A program made the position numbers and the translations under genes. The notes under the pieces are model-generated. The model did no database searches. It had not been told where the DNA came from and saw nothing but the letters and a program-made list of their open reading frames with translations. Of a stretch of 64,000 nt of DNA, positions 63,846 through 64,000 are shown in pieces. The DNA comes from Hyposmocoma kahamanoa (lineage: Eukaryota; Arthropoda; Insecta; Lepidoptera; Cosmopterigidae): NCBI RefSeq assembly GCF_003589595.1, contig NW_020653726.1, positions 13,747,754 to 13,811,753 of the forward strand, in the 5' to 3' direction. Within the stretch, counting starts at the first letter, position 1; every line of letters starts with the position of its first letter.

Positions 63846-64000
63846 ATTTTTTATGTTACCAAGTGACGGGAAGAACATGTCGTGCGCCTTTATCAGCTGC
63901 AATGCCACTCAATACTTTAAATCACAAAAATCTGAAGGGCACTGCTACCCACCCTGCGCCCGTCACCCAGATAAGTATGTACTTATCAACTTAGGGACTT
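63846..64000 (-). repeat. Rep-A copy running off the window
   Basis: TTTTTTATGTTACCAAGTGA onward. The 3' half is visible, with a small deletion, and the 5' half lies beyond the window. Confidence 0.85.

Overview
The window looks like non-coding, transposon-laden DNA from an insect, most likely a moth or butterfly (Lepidoptera). The base composition is strongly A+T-rich. No tRNA, rRNA, bacterial-type operon or convincing multi-exon host gene is visible. The sequence is packed with short interspersed repeats, decayed non-LTR retrotransposon 3' ends and small inverted-repeat DNA transposons of kinds I associate with lepidopteran intergenic or intronic DNA. The lineage call rests on remembered repeat motifs, not on a search.

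Main repeat families (my own labels). Rep-A is a ~300 bp SINE-like element with about 27 copies in both orientations; its best full-length copy is at 60104-60410. Rep-S and Rep-T carry tRNA-like promoter boxes. Rep-B, Rep-C, Rep-D, Rep-F, Rep-G, Rep-H and Rep-I are short families found two to five times each. Rep-E has ~520 bp copies with terminal inverted repeats (TIRs). Rep-K is mariner-like, with TA target duplications. LINE-J (Jockey-like) and LINE-R (RTE-like) are 5'-truncated, frameshifted reverse transcriptase C-termini.

Layout. 1-5 kb: A+T-rich DNA, a LINE-J 3' end split by a ~700 bp insertion, and a Rep-A copy split by a MITE. 5-11 kb: Rep-A copies, a second MITE in the same Rep-A site, a LINE-R and a LINE-J end. 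11-20 kb: several MITEs, Rep-S, a Rep-A split by a tRNA-headed SINE, and Rep-E. 20-31 kb: sparse, with long stretches where I recognise nothing. 31-37 kb: nested SINEs, LINE-R, Rep-K, and a compact 35.1-36.1 kb unit with a TATA box, a 47-codon ORF and a poly(A) signal. 37-45 kb: stacked LINE, SINE and Rep-B insertions, an 803 bp hAT-like element with a nested MITE, a triple hairpin, a hAT-like MITE with a perfect 8 bp target duplication, and a 400-base assembly gap bordered by the start of a mariner transposase. 45-57 kb: more Rep-A, Rep-E, Rep-K and LINE-J. 57-64 kb: Rep-D, a full-length Rep-A, and the longest readable LINE fragment (about 237 codons, 61.9-62.8 kb).

No gene network can be described. 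The biology here is layered transposition: LINE fragments supply reverse transcriptase relics, SINE-like elements sit in and beside them, and MITEs sit inside both. The most distinctive items are the mini-gene unit at 35-36 kb, two unrelated MITEs at one identical position in Rep-A, and the hAT-like elements with clear target duplications.
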